From Salibacterium lacus (lineage in GTDB: Bacteria > Bacillota > Bacilli > Bacillales > Marinococcaceae), in the NCBI RefSeq assembly GCF_042684865.1, contig NZ_JBHUML010000002.1, forward strand, positions 1,054,001-1,118,000: a DNA stretch of 64,000 nucleotides, written 5' to 3'. Below are positions 24,662 to 32,979 of this stretch, one piece after another; within the stretch, counting starts at the first letter, position 1; every line of letters begins with the position of its first letter. Below the pieces are notes generated by a model, which worked only from the letters and a program-made list of their open reading frames with translations, was not told the origin of the DNA and searched no databases. A program made the translations under genes and the position numbers.

Positions 24662-25840
24662 CTATGACTGTATGGAAGAAAGGGCTTCTTTAATATTCTG
24701 AACGCCCTTCAGAAGTGTTTCTTCTTTCATCGTGAGAGGGGGGAGCATGCGGATGACATTCGGCCCCGCTCCAATAACAAGCATCCCTTTATCCCGAAGT
24801 TCCTTAATAACGGGCGCAGAGGACTCTGTCAATTCGACTCCGGCCATCATTCCCATGCCTCGGACGTCTTGGACAACCGGCAGGGGACGGAGCTCCTGGT
24901 CCAGTTCGTTCAGGAATCGTTCTCCCTTAGCAGCTGCCGCTTCCATCTGTCTTTCTTCAAAGAGTGTCCGCAGCGTCGCTGTGACAGCCGCCATCGCCAG
25001 CGGGTTCCCGCCAAACGTCGTGCCGTGGCTGCCGGGACCGAAGGATTCTTTCAAAAACAGTTTTCCAATCATGGCACCTACCGGGAACCCATTTCCCAGT
25101 CCCTTGGCGCTTGTTATGATGTCCGGCTCGATTCCGTATTGTTCATGGGCAAAAAAAGTACCGGTACGGCCGATGCCGGTCTGAATTTCATCGCAGACGA
25201 GCAGAGCTCCGCTTCCCTCGACCTGCTCGACCACCGCTTTGACGAACGCTTTATCAGCGGGACGGACCCCGCCTTCTCCCTGGACCATTTCAATCATGAC
25301 GGCAGCGGTGTCTTCATCAATGGCTTTCTCCAGTTCACTCACGTCATTAAAAGGAAGTCGGACAAACCCTTCCGGCATCGGGCCGAATCCTTCCTGAACT
25401 GCTGTCTGTCCGGTAGCAGCCATACTGCCGAACGTCCTGCCGTGAAAAGACTGGACAAAACTGATGATTTTTTTGCGGCCGGTATGTTTTCTTGCCAGCT
25501 TAATAGCAGCTTCATTGGCTTCTGCTCCACTGTTTGCAAAGAAAACAAGATCTCCGCACGAGTGTGATGTCAAAAGATGCGCCGCTTCCTGCTGCTGATT
25601 GTAGTGGAAAAAGTTAGACGCGTGCCAGCCCTCATGCAGCTGCTTTTCCACCGCCTGCACAACAGCGGGATGACTGTGCCCGAGATTGACGACTCCGATA
25701 CCGGCCATGAAGTCCTGATAGGTATTTCCGTTTGTATCCGTGATTGTAGTGTCTTCTGCCTTCGCAAATGTGACATCCCACCGTTTGTAGGTTGGAAATA
25801 ATTCTTCCTCTACCCCGACGGTATCTTCCTGATTCTTCAT
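24662..25840 (-). CDS. argD: Acetylornithine aminotransferase
   Basis: PLP-dependent class III aminotransferase of 392 residues that converts N-acetylglutamate semialdehyde to N-acetylornithine. The PLP lysine is Lys246 in SAKGLGNG, with the PLP phosphate loop NSGAEANEAA (103-112) and CDEIQTGIGRTG (216-227). Its start overlaps the argB stop by 4 nt (ATGA), a translational coupling. Confidence 0.96.
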   Translation of the reverse strand: MKNQEDTVGVEEELFPTYKRWDVTFAKAEDTTITDTNGNTYQDFMAGIGVVNLGHSHPAVVQAVEKQLHEGWHASNFFHYNQQQEAAHLLTSHSCGDLVFFANSGAEANEAAIKLARKHTGRKKIISFVQSFHGRTFGSMAATGQTAVQEGFGPMPEGFVRLPFNDVSELEKAIDEDTAAVMIEMVQGEGGVRPADKAFVKAVVEQVEGSGALLVCDEIQTGIGRTGTFFAHEQYGIEPDIITSAKGLGNGFPVGAMIGKLFLKESFGPGSHGTTFGGNPLAMAAVTATLRTLFEERQMEAAAAKGERFLNELDQELRPLPVVQDVRGMGMMAGVELTESSAPVIKELRDKGMLVIGAGPNVIRMLPPLTMKEETLLKGVQNIKEALSSIQS

Positions 25841-26655
25841 TGCTGCCCCTCCTGGTTATTCATCATTTCTATCTTGTGATCGGTTGAAGTATGTTCTTTA
25901 ACAACGGTCGTCCCTTTCAGGGTTCCGTCTTCGTTTTTGTTTTTTCCATTTCCATTGGCGATGGTTACTTTATTAATGGATCCTTCGAGACACGCAGCTG
26001 CAGCCTTGACTTTCGGAATCATTCCACCGTAAATGATACCTTGATCGATGTATGTTTTGACAGATGATTCTGTAAGCGTTTCTTCCAGTCTGCCTTCGCG
26101 CAGTACGCCGTCTACATCCGTAACAAAAACCAGCTCCCCGGCTCCAAGTGCTGTTGCCACAGCAGCAGCAGCAGCGTCGGCATTAACATTCAGCCGTCCG
26201 TGACTTTCAGAGGAAGCGATGGGAGCGATAACAGGAATACAGCCACTTTCCATAAGCTCTTCCAGCCGTTTTGTATGGACAGTATCAACAGCTCCGACAA
26301 GTCCCAGATTCTCTATATCCACCGGGGAAGCCTGAAGCAGGTTATGTTCACTTCCTGTTAATCCAAGTGCAGGGGCACCGCTCTTTTCAAGAGCGTGCAC
26401 CAGGCCGCGGCGGACATCGCCTGTCAGTGCTTTTTCCACCGCTTCCAGCACTTGAGGCGTCGTCTTGCGGAGACCATCCACAAATTCGGTGGGAACACGG
26501 TCCTTCTCCAGCCTGCGGTTTATAGCAGGGCCGCCGCCGTGAACGATGACAGGATGCAGTCCCTGCTTCTGCATAGCAGCTATGCTTTCAAAAAAATCCG
26601 CTCCCAGGTTCTCAAGAGCGGCCCCTCCGCACTTCAGGACAATAACATGCTCCAT
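25837..26655 (-). CDS. argB: Acetylglutamate kinase
   Basis: Phosphorylates N-acetylglutamate; 272 residues of the amino-acid kinase fold. KCGGAAL at the N-terminus, HGGGPAINR (residues 39-47) and NVNADAAAAAVA mark the nucleotide and substrate sites. It lacks the N-terminal helix of arginine-inhibited hexameric enzymes, which agrees with Bacilli where control is mainly transcriptional. The C-terminus is longer than usual, adding about 20 polar residues after GTTVVK. A GGAGG site precedes the ATG, and argJ ends 20 nt upstream. Confidence 0.95.
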   Translation of the reverse strand: MEHVIVLKCGGAALENLGADFFESIAAMQKQGLHPVIVHGGGPAINRRLEKDRVPTEFVDGLRKTTPQVLEAVEKALTGDVRRGLVHALEKSGAPALGLTGSEHNLLQASPVDIENLGLVGAVDTVHTKRLEELMESGCIPVIAPIASSESHGRLNVNADAAAAAVATALGAGELVFVTDVDGVLREGRLEETLTESSVKTYIDQGIIYGGMIPKVKAAAACLEGSINKVTIANGNGKNKNEDGTLKGTTVVKEHTSTDHKIEMMNNQEGQQ

Positions 26656-26675
26656 CCCACTTCCTCCTTTCTGCT

Positions 26676-27908
26676 TTACGTCCGGTAACCGGCGTTTATT
26701 CTGACGTACTCATAACTGAGATCACATCCCCAGGCTTTTCCGAATCCACTTCCTGAATGCAGATTCACATGAATGGTGATTTCTTCATTTTCAAGATAAG
26801 CTTTAGCTTCTTCTTCCGAAAAAGAAACAGGGCGGCTGTTCTTTAACGTCGTGATGGAACCGAGGGATATATCGATCGTTTCAGGATTCAGTTCCACTCC
26901 GCTGTACCCAAGAGCCACGATGATTCTTCCCCAGTTTGCATCCGTTCCATAAATGGCTGTCTTCACCAAATCACTTCCGACAATCTGTTTAGCAGCCTTT
27001 GCTGCTTCATGATCATTTAATGCACCGTCCACTTTCACCTCGACCAGTTTCGTAGCCCCTTCTCCGTCCCGGGCTATTTTTTGGGCAAGCTCTTCACAGG
27101 TAATCTGCAGGCTTTGGACGAACGTGCTCCATTCCGGGTGTTCCGGGGTCAGCGCTTTATTTTCCGCACATCCGCTTGCCATAACTACAACGTTGTCATT
27201 GGTCGATGTGTCTCCGTCCACCGTAATACAGTTAAATGTCTTGTTCGTGACTTCTGATAATGCCTGCTGGAGATACTCCGGCTCGATCACAGCATCTGTT
27301 GTAACAAAACCGAGCATGGTAGCCATATTGGGATGAATCATTCCGGATCCTTTGGCCGCGCCGCCAAATGTTACCTGTGTATCATCAATCGTCGTTTGAA
27401 AACAGGCATGCTTTTTCACCGTATCAGTCGTCATAATGGCTTCATTGAACTGGTCCGCATCTTTAAAGGCCGGCATCGGCTGCAGGTCCTGAATGCCCGG
27501 TACGATTTTGTCCATCGCAAGTCGTTCGCCGATGACGCCGGTAGAGTTCACGGCCACTTGATGAACCGGAAGCTGAAATGTTTCTGCCGCTGTCCTGCGC
27601 ATTGTATAAGCGTCCTGCAGCCCTTCCTCTCCAGTACAGGCGTTGGCATTTCCACTGTTAATAACAATGGCGCGGAGTTTCCCTTCTTCGGCTATACTTT
27701 CTCTTGTTACCTGCAGGGGAGCGGCCTGTATTTTATTTAACGTGTAGACAGCTGCACTCGAAGCCGGCACATCACACAGAATGGCCCCAAGATCATTTCG
27801 TTTCCGCTTTACCTGCGTATGAATGCCTGCTGCTTTAAAACCTTTCGGGGTAATAATGCTTCCACCGCTTATTTCTGTAATGTTATCGGTCTTGTATACC
27901 GTTCCCAT
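26676..27908 (-). CDS. argJ: Bifunctional glutamate N-acetyltransferase/amino-acid acetyltransferase ArgJ
   Basis: Transfers the acetyl group from acetylornithine to glutamate and may also use acetyl-CoA; 410 residues. The self-cleavage site is the conserved HPNMATML, with Thr197 expected to become the nucleophile of the beta subunit. SGNANACTGEEG (84-95) forms the oxyanion region. ArgJ makes the acetyl cycle possible, and no argE is needed in this operon, which agrees with the gene order argC-argJ-argB-argD. Confidence 0.96.
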   Translation of the reverse strand: MGTVYKTDNITEISGGSIITPKGFKAAGIHTQVKRKRNDLGAILCDVPASSAAVYTLNKIQAAPLQVTRESIAEEGKLRAIVINSGNANACTGEEGLQDAYTMRRTAAETFQLPVHQVAVNSTGVIGERLAMDKIVPGIQDLQPMPAFKDADQFNEAIMTTDTVKKHACFQTTIDDTQVTFGGAAKGSGMIHPNMATMLGFVTTDAVIEPEYLQQALSEVTNKTFNCITVDGDTSTNDNVVVMASGCAENKALTPEHPEWSTFVQSLQITCEELAQKIARDGEGATKLVEVKVDGALNDHEAAKAAKQIVGSDLVKTAIYGTDANWGRIIVALGYSGVELNPETIDISLGSITTLKNSRPVSFSEEEAKAYLENEEITIHVNLHSGSGFGKAWGCDLSYEYVRINAGYRT

Positions 27909-27947
27909 GCTTCTCTCTCCCCTGTTATTCTATTAATGACTTGCTGC

Positions 27948-28979
27948 CTATGGATATATTGGAATATAGTCGAGTCCTTTGGTTTCCGGGAAGCCAAACA
28001 TCAGATTCATATTCTGGACGGCCTGGCCGGAAGCACCCTTCATTAAATTGTCCGTGACAGAAACAATAGTGGCACGCCCGGTGCGTTCATCCACCGTAAA
28101 GCCTATATCACAGTAATTCGTCCCATACACTTCTTTTGTAAAGGGGAGGGCCCCGTCTTTTCGGATTCTTACGAATGGACTGTTTTGGTAGCACTGCTCA
28201 AACAGATTCTCCAGATCCTTCCCTTTCCACCCCGGTGGGAGGGGGGCGTACATCGTTGCCATAATGCCGCGTGTCATCGGCACAAGGTGGGGACTGAATG
28301 TAACAGGGGCTTCCTTCCCACTGAAACGCGAAAGTTCCTGTTCAATCTCAGGTGTATGCTTATGCTCATTGACCTTGTAAATTTTAAGATTGTCGTTCAT
28401 TTCACTGAAGTGCGTGACAGCCGATGGGGAGCGTCCTGCTCCTGTCGTTCCCGATTTTGCATCTATAATCAGGTTACCTGCATCAGCCGCCTGTTCCTGA
28501 ATGAGCGGCAGAATACCTGTGAGCACTGTGGTTGCGTAGCAGCCTGGATTGGAAAGCAGGCCCGCTGTACGAACTTCTTCTCTATGCCATTCGGTCAATC
28601 CATATACCGCTTCCTGAAGAAGAGCGTCCGGTGCACTTTCCCGTCCATACCAGCGGCAGTAGGTATCCGCATCCTTTAACCGGAGATCCCCGGAAAGATC
28701 AATAACTCTGACTGCGCCATTCAATGCTGCGCTTAGTTCCGCGGACACCCCGGGGGGCGTGGATAGAAATACGACATCGTGCTTCTTCAGATTTTGCGGT
28801 TCAATATCTTCCAGAGTGAGTTCTACAATCCCCGTGACATGAGGATAACTTTGCGCCATCTGTTTCCCTTCCTGAGAAGAGGAGAACACGGTCATGCTCT
28901 CTATATCAGGATGATTGTGAAGCAGACGTATTAATTCTATTCCTCCGTATCCGGTTGCTCCCACGATCGCTGCTTTCAT
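27948..28979 (-). CDS. argC: N-acetyl-gamma-glutamyl-phosphate reductase
   Basis: NADPH-dependent reductase of 343 residues, third step of arginine synthesis. The Rossmann loop GATGYGG is at residues 7-13 and the catalytic Cys147 in SNPGCYAT. It is the first gene of the arginine operon. The ATG at 28979 follows GAGGTG; an in-frame ATG at 29012 lies between promoter and ribosome site and adds residues unlike the family. Confidence 0.97.
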   Translation of the reverse strand: MKAAIVGATGYGGIELIRLLHNHPDIESMTVFSSSQEGKQMAQSYPHVTGIVELTLEDIEPQNLKKHDVVFLSTPPGVSAELSAALNGAVRVIDLSGDLRLKDADTYCRWYGRESAPDALLQEAVYGLTEWHREEVRTAGLLSNPGCYATTVLTGILPLIQEQAADAGNLIIDAKSGTTGAGRSPSAVTHFSEMNDNLKIYKVNEHKHTPEIEQELSRFSGKEAPVTFSPHLVPMTRGIMATMYAPLPPGWKGKDLENLFEQCYQNSPFVRIRKDGALPFTKEVYGTNYCDIGFTVDERTGRATIVSVTDNLMKGASGQAVQNMNLMFGFPETKGLDYIPIYP

Positions 28980-29023
28980 AAACTTGCACCTCGTTTTATC
29001 TTTATACATCATCTTTTCTTATT

Positions 29024-29052
29024 ATTATAAGTGTGAATATATATTAATGCAA
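29024..29052 (-). promoter_or_regulatory. argC promoter overlapped by an ARG-box-like operator
   Basis: On the minus strand TTGCAT (29047-29052) and TATAAT (29024-29029) are 17 nt apart. The spacer contains TGCATTAATATATATTCA, which resembles the ArgR/AhrC box (ATGAATAAWWATTCAT type). Binding there would block the promoter when arginine is plentiful. A second partial box may lie farther upstream in the AT-rich 29056-29075. Confidence 0.75.
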
Positions 29053-29291
29053 CTGTATTTTTATATTTTTCTATACCCATTTTTCAATGATTCGGTATGC
29101 GCCTTTTCAATGTTATTACCGCTTTTCACCGTAACAGCCTTTTTGCGCATGATTGTATGTATATACATAACGTAGTATAAAATGCACAACGCCGGAAAGG
29201 TCATGCTTTTTGAAATAAGAGCACACTTCGTTTGCAAACGTCCTGCCGCCCGCGCTGGGGCCGGGGCTGCATCATACTCCTTTGAAAGAAA
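29053..29291. other. Intergenic region between argC promoter and the redoxin terminator
   Basis: About 240 bases with no gene. The part near argC is AT-rich, the part near the redoxin is GC-rich (around 29240-29270). A 12-bp palindrome CGTTTGCAAACG lies near 29229-29240. No coding signal or known RNA family is recognised. Confidence 0.35.
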
Positions 29292-29320
29292 AAGCTGGTC
29301 CCATGTACCGGGGCCAGCTT
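29292..29320 (-). terminator. Terminator of the ctaG-sco-redoxin unit
   Basis: Arms AAGCTGGCCCC and GGGACCAGCTT (minus strand) with one mismatch and a loop of seven bases, followed by TTTCTTTC. It begins 4 nt after the redoxin stop codon. Confidence 0.88.
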
Positions 29321-29324
29321 CTGT

Positions 29325-29831
29325 TTAATTTAACGCATTCTTTATTTTTTCAGCAGTGCTTTCGATATTTGTTCCCCATAAGTCGTTTTCCTGCGATGTG
29401 ATGAGTTCCCCGTCTCCATTGAAAACCGAGTACCCTCTTACCGACATCCCTTCTCCAGCCATATCGGCTTTCTCTACAACATCAAGGGAAGCGTCGGACA
29501 ACATGGTAAAGGTGAAACCCATCTGCTCTTTTAACTCTTTATGTGCTTCCGGGGAATCATTGCTGATGGTATAAATATCAGCTTCCATGTCTTCAAACAA
29601 TTCCATATTCTCCTGCAGCTGCACGAGCTGCGAAACACAGTGGCTTCAATTGACACCTGTGAAATGAAAAAGTACGGAAGGGTTTTCTTTATCTGCGAGG
29701 TTGACAGATTCCCAGTTTTCATTATCAAGCGACATCTCCCCGCCGCCTTCTTCCTGTCCACAGGCAGCGGCAGCCAAAACTGCCAACACCGTCATCACAA
29801 GGAACCCGGTATATTTCTTCAGTGACCGCAC
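29325..29831 (-). CDS. Candidate selenocysteine-containing redoxin lipoprotein (in-frame UGA at 29646-29648)
   Basis: Read through one UGA, the frame gives 168 residues. A GTG start 7 nt after GGAGG leads into a signal peptide with lipobox LAAAAC (Cys24), then a thioredoxin/peroxiredoxin-type domain. The UGA is residue 62 in FHFTGVN-U-SHC, the first position of a U-x-x-C motif (second Cys at 65), followed by typical redoxin segments (IYTISNDSPEAHKEL, FTMLSDASLDV, YSVFNGDGEL). The reading frame is undisturbed on both sides and a hairpin resembling a bacterial SECIS starts 11-14 nt after the UGA. The protein would sit outside the membrane and act as a thiol/selenol oxidoreductase. The gene follows sco by 29 nt and ctaG further upstream. 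Alternatives: a Cys-to-stop nonsense mutation or a sequencing error. Sec genes are not in the window. Confidence 0.72.
29608..29635 (-). promoter_or_regulatory. Putative bacterial SECIS hairpin within the redoxin gene
   Basis: Counting from the first base after the UGA, bases 15-20 (GCAGCU) pair perfectly with 26-31 (AGCUGC) around a 5-nt loop CGUGC, with GU at positions 22-23. The E. coli fdhF SECIS has its loop GU at 23-24. A lower stem of UUUC with GGAG and one bulged A extends it. The hairpin lies in coding sequence, so both reading frame and structure must be conserved. This fits the rule of a G in the first two loop bases about 16-37 nt after the UGA. Confidence 0.6.
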
Positions 29832-29860
29832 ATCCCCACCTCCTTTCTGTACAATCGTTA

Positions 29861-30481
29861 CTAATCGACGGGAGTCAAACGTTTCAGGTCTTCCAGTACA
29901 GGCTCGGTGTCATTTTCAAGCCCGTCGTATTTTCTTATCACATTACCTTCGGGATCAATGAGAAAAAAAGCCGTCGCATGTATAATGTTCTGATTTCCGG
30001 TATCCTGCTTCAGTGAACTTAAAAAGGACGTTTTGGATAACTGTTTGATCTCTTCCACTGAATAGCCGGTAAGAAAATCCCAGTTGCTGAAATCGACTCC
30101 GTAGTTCTCGCCGTACTTCGTTAATGTCTGTGGATCGTCGCGTTTTGGATCAACCGTAAAAGACACTAATCTCACATCTTCCAGTCCTGCTTTTTCAATC
30201 TGACCCTGCAGGTTGAGCATATTCGGGGTCATCGTGTTGCAGACGGTCGGGCAGTTCGTGAAAATCATGTCAGCAATCACGTATTCTCCCTGGAGGTCCT
30301 TGTTCGTTACCGTTTCTCCGTCCTGATTTGTAAAAGAAAAGGAAGACAAGGATGGTTCTGCGTCCCTCAAGCTGGTTCCATTCTGAGCCCCTTGCGACTG
30401 GCCGATCTGATACAGCCAGCCACAGCCTCCGAGCGCTGCCAACAGCAGTCCTGCACCTGCCAAGAGCATGATACGTTTCAT
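29861..30481 (-). CDS. Sco-family copper chaperone/thiol oxidoreductase lipoprotein
   Basis: A 206-residue SCO1/SenC protein of thioredoxin fold, which delivers copper to, or reduces the cysteines of, the CuA site of cytochrome c oxidase subunit II. Lipobox LAALGGC puts the acylated Cys at residue 20. The metal/redox motif is Cys77-P-T-V-Cys81 (TNCPTVCN) with the distal His168 (NIIHAT). It lies between ctaG and the UGA-containing redoxin, with about 25-30 nt gaps, so the three are likely co-transcribed. Confidence 0.93.
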   Translation of the reverse strand: MKRIMLLAGAGLLLAALGGCGWLYQIGQSQGAQNGTSLRDAEPSLSSFSFTNQDGETVTNKDLQGEYVIADMIFTNCPTVCNTMTPNMLNLQGQIEKAGLEDVRLVSFTVDPKRDDPQTLTKYGENYGVDFSNWDFLTGYSVEEIKQLSKTSFLSSLKQDTGNQNIIHATAFFLIDPEGNVIRKYDGLENDTEPVLEDLKRLTPVD

Positions 30482-30506
30482 CGCTTCACCCTTCTTTCAA
30501 GCTTTC

Positions 30507-31436
30507 TCATTTTAAACGATCTGTATCAGCCGGGATGTCGCTGATGGTCCTTTCTCCCTCTTTGGGCTGTTCTTTGGCCAGCCATTGTTTGAATACATAT
30601 CCAATGGCTGTGACATACACCAGCTCCTGCGAGATCTTCATGACCACGCCGGCAAGCTGCTGGTCGGAATGAGCCTCCAGAAACGACATCGCCCCCGGTC
30701 CATTATTCATCATCGACGTCGGCGGAGCAGTTCCAGGCGGGAGGCAGTATGCCATTACTTCCGACCATACCTCGGGATTGGTGTACGTTTCATAGAGAGG
30801 ACTTCCCGCAAATATAATCATCGCACACGCCGGTGTGATCAAAATGCCGTTTGCAAAAATGTAGACAATCCGGCGCAGATCCGGGAGCTGGTGATCAGAT
30901 GGAAGCGGTGACAGCATATGCCACCACATCAGCCACGCAGATGCAAATAATGCGCCCTGATAAACACTGTGAAGAACCGGTGCCTGCATCACTTCATCAA
31001 AAACAACCGGAATATGATAAAACGAAAACAAGGCGTTGAATGCAATCAATCCAATAATCGGGTGCAGGACAATGCGGTAGGTCCATTCCGCTTTTTTCCG
31101 CCACCAATCAATACCTGATTGCAGGAGCCATTTCGGAAGCGCCAGAATGAACAACGGCACCGCTGCAAAGTAAGCAAATACCATCTGTGTCATATGGAGG
31201 GTAATAATAGAATGACCTGCTACATACAATGGACTGCCCCAGCCGAGATACAAAGCAGCCAATCCGAGCAGAAAGTATATATTCCGGCGGACAAAAAACT
31301 CGTCCGTCCCTTTGAAATTATGCCTTTTTTTCAACATTATGCCGTAATAAATGAGAGCTGTAAGAGCCAGAACAACCATAAGTTCCGGGGTCCATAACGC
31401 ACGAAAAGAATAGGTCGAAAAAAAATCCGCGATCAC
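30507..31436 (-). CDS. ctaG: Cytochrome c oxidase assembly factor CtaG (caa3 type)
   Basis: A 309-residue membrane protein with about seven hydrophobic segments, belonging to the caa3_CtaG family needed for active caa3 oxidase in Bacillus, probably in copper insertion. Conserved His residues lie in membrane segments (AGHSIITLHMTQM, residues about 73-85, WWHMLSPLPSDHQLPD). The start is GTG at 31436, just after GGAGGTGGGCG. First gene of a unit with sco and the redoxin; no oxidase structural genes are adjacent, unlike the B. subtilis ctaCDEFG cluster. Confidence 0.92.
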   Translation of the reverse strand: MIADFFSTYSFRALWTPELMVVLALTALIYYGIMLKKRHNFKGTDEFFVRRNIYFLLGLAALYLGWGSPLYVAGHSIITLHMTQMVFAYFAAVPLFILALPKWLLQSGIDWWRKKAEWTYRIVLHPIIGLIAFNALFSFYHIPVVFDEVMQAPVLHSVYQGALFASAWLMWWHMLSPLPSDHQLPDLRRIVYIFANGILITPACAMIIFAGSPLYETYTNPEVWSEVMAYCLPPGTAPPTSMMNNGPGAMSFLEAHSDQQLAGVVMKISQELVYVTAIGYVFKQWLAKEQPKEGERTISDIPADTDRLK

Positions 31437-31651
31437 CGCCCACCTCCTTCTTCTTCAATTTAAGCAGAAACTTTCATTTCAACGCCAGCTGAAGTAAAAT
31501 AGGACACGCACACTCTTTTCATCATATTAGCATATTTGAGCCGCATTATACTCATGATTCATGGTACATTTTTAAGTCATTTCTTACAATCTGATGAACG
31601 ACACGTTTGCAGCAGCAGTGACTTCCTGACAGAAAGACGAGGGTAAGCGCC

Positions 31652-32488
31652 ATGGAAAAACATTTAATTGTACTGGATTTAGACGGCACCCTGCTGAAAG
31701 AAGACAAGACCATCTCGACCAGAACGTACAAAACGCTCCAGGAAGCAAAAAAAATGGGACACCTCATTGCAATTGCTACCGGAAGACCTTACCGGGCCAG
31801 TAAAATGTATTACCAGCAGCTCGGCCTGGACACCCCTATCGTTAATTTCAACGGGGCGTACGTCCATCATCCGGGGGATGCTTCTTTTCACACGTACCAT
31901 TCTCCGCTTGATCTAGTAACGGCAAAAACCATCATTGATACGTGCAAGGCATTTCAGGTAAATAATATGATGGCGGAAGTGGTGGACGATGTATTCCTTC
32001 ACGACTATGATGAAACGTTTCTTGATATGTTCGCGCTCCACACGGATCCCGCAGCGTGCGGTGACCTGAAGACACTGCTTAAAAGCGGTCCTACTTCCCT
32101 TCTGGTCTATCCAAAGCTGGAGCATGCCGAAAAGCTCCGGAACCTCATCTCCGGAGAACACGCGCAAGGAATTGAACAACGGTCCTGGGGAGCACCGCAT
32201 CACATGATTGAAATTATCAGCACCGGCAACAATAAGGCAGCGGGCCTTGAGAAAGTAGCTCGTTACTGCGGTGTAACACTGAAAGATGTGATTGCTTTCG
32301 GCGACGAGGATAACGACATTGAAATGCTGTCTGAAGCAGGAAGCGGTGTTGCTATGGGAAATGCTTCACCTGAAGCAAAACAGGCAGCGGCAGAAGTGAC
32401 ATACAGCAATGAAGACGAAGGAATTGCTGTTTATCTGGAGGAACGGCTCCAATTAACCGACAAGAAAAAATTTGAAAAGCAGAAATAA
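31652..32488 (+). CDS. HAD-superfamily (Cof type) phosphatase
   Basis: A 278-residue Cof-like HAD hydrolase that dephosphorylates small sugar phosphates or flavin nucleotides. Motif I is DLDGTLL (Asp9 and Asp11), motif II TGR, motif III the Lys in NNKAAGLEK and motif IV GDEDNDIEM. The C2 cap domain lies between about 85 and 195. Many such enzymes are broad in specificity, so no substrate is assigned. A GNAT gene starts 27 nt after its stop on the same strand. Confidence 0.9.
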   Translation: MEKHLIVLDLDGTLLKEDKTISTRTYKTLQEAKKMGHLIAIATGRPYRASKMYYQQLGLDTPIVNFNGAYVHHPGDASFHTYHSPLDLVTAKTIIDTCKAFQVNNMMAEVVDDVFLHDYDETFLDMFALHTDPAACGDLKTLLKSGPTSLLVYPKLEHAEKLRNLISGEHAQGIEQRSWGAPHHMIEIISTGNNKAAGLEKVARYCGVTLKDVIAFGDEDNDIEMLSEAGSGVAMGNASPEAKQAAAEVTYSNEDEGIAVYLEERLQLTDKKKFEKQK

Positions 32489-32514
32489 TACTGGCAAGGG
32501 AGGAGACCTGACCA

Positions 32515-32967
32515 ATGAATATTTACGAAATACCTAAAAATGCACCGGAAAGTCTGCGTAAAGAAGTGGCGGATCTGTTGATGGAGCAGATGGCTTCCAT
32601 CGGCAGGGATAACGCCGGCGAATTATTAAAAGAATCCATCCATCTCACCCTTCAGGAACACTCAGGCGCTCACATTTTTGTTGCTGAATCCGATGGGGCT
32701 GTGGTTGGAGCGGCCTTTTTCAACCTCGGCATCTCCCTTGAGAAAGGCGGTTATTATATCTGGTTGAATGATTTATTCGTACATAAGGAACACCGCAACC
32801 AGGGTATTGCCAAAAATCTTCTCCTGAAAATTATATACTGGGCCGAAAACCAGGGCATTAAGGGTATTGAACTGGAAACGGGCGTCAGTAACGCAGCAAC
32901 CAAAGCGCTTTACAACTCTCTTGGTTTTTACGATGTTGTCTCCAAACGGTACGGGTTTCGTTTCTGA
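32515..32967 (+). CDS. GNAT-family N-acetyltransferase
   Basis: A 150-residue GNAT enzyme. The acetyl-CoA loop HRNQGIAKNLL (residues about 95-105), the preceding beta-strand IWLNDLFV and the C-terminal LYNSLGFYDV motif are typical. GGAGGAGACC lies before the ATG. It is probably co-transcribed with the HAD phosphatase gene. Substrate unknown. Confidence 0.87.
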   Translation: MNIYEIPKNAPESLRKEVADLLMEQMASIGRDNAGELLKESIHLTLQEHSGAHIFVAESDGAVVGAAFFNLGISLEKGGYYIWLNDLFVHKEHRNQGIAKNLLLKIIYWAENQGIKGIELETGVSNAATKALYNSLGFYDVVSKRYGFRF

Positions 32968-32979
32968 CTGATCGACTGT

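Noticed and set aside
29646..29648. UGA in the redoxin as an ordinary nonsense mutation (pseudogene)
   Set aside because: Not fully excluded, but the position at the redox residue, the intact frame and the hairpin that follows make recoding the better explanation.
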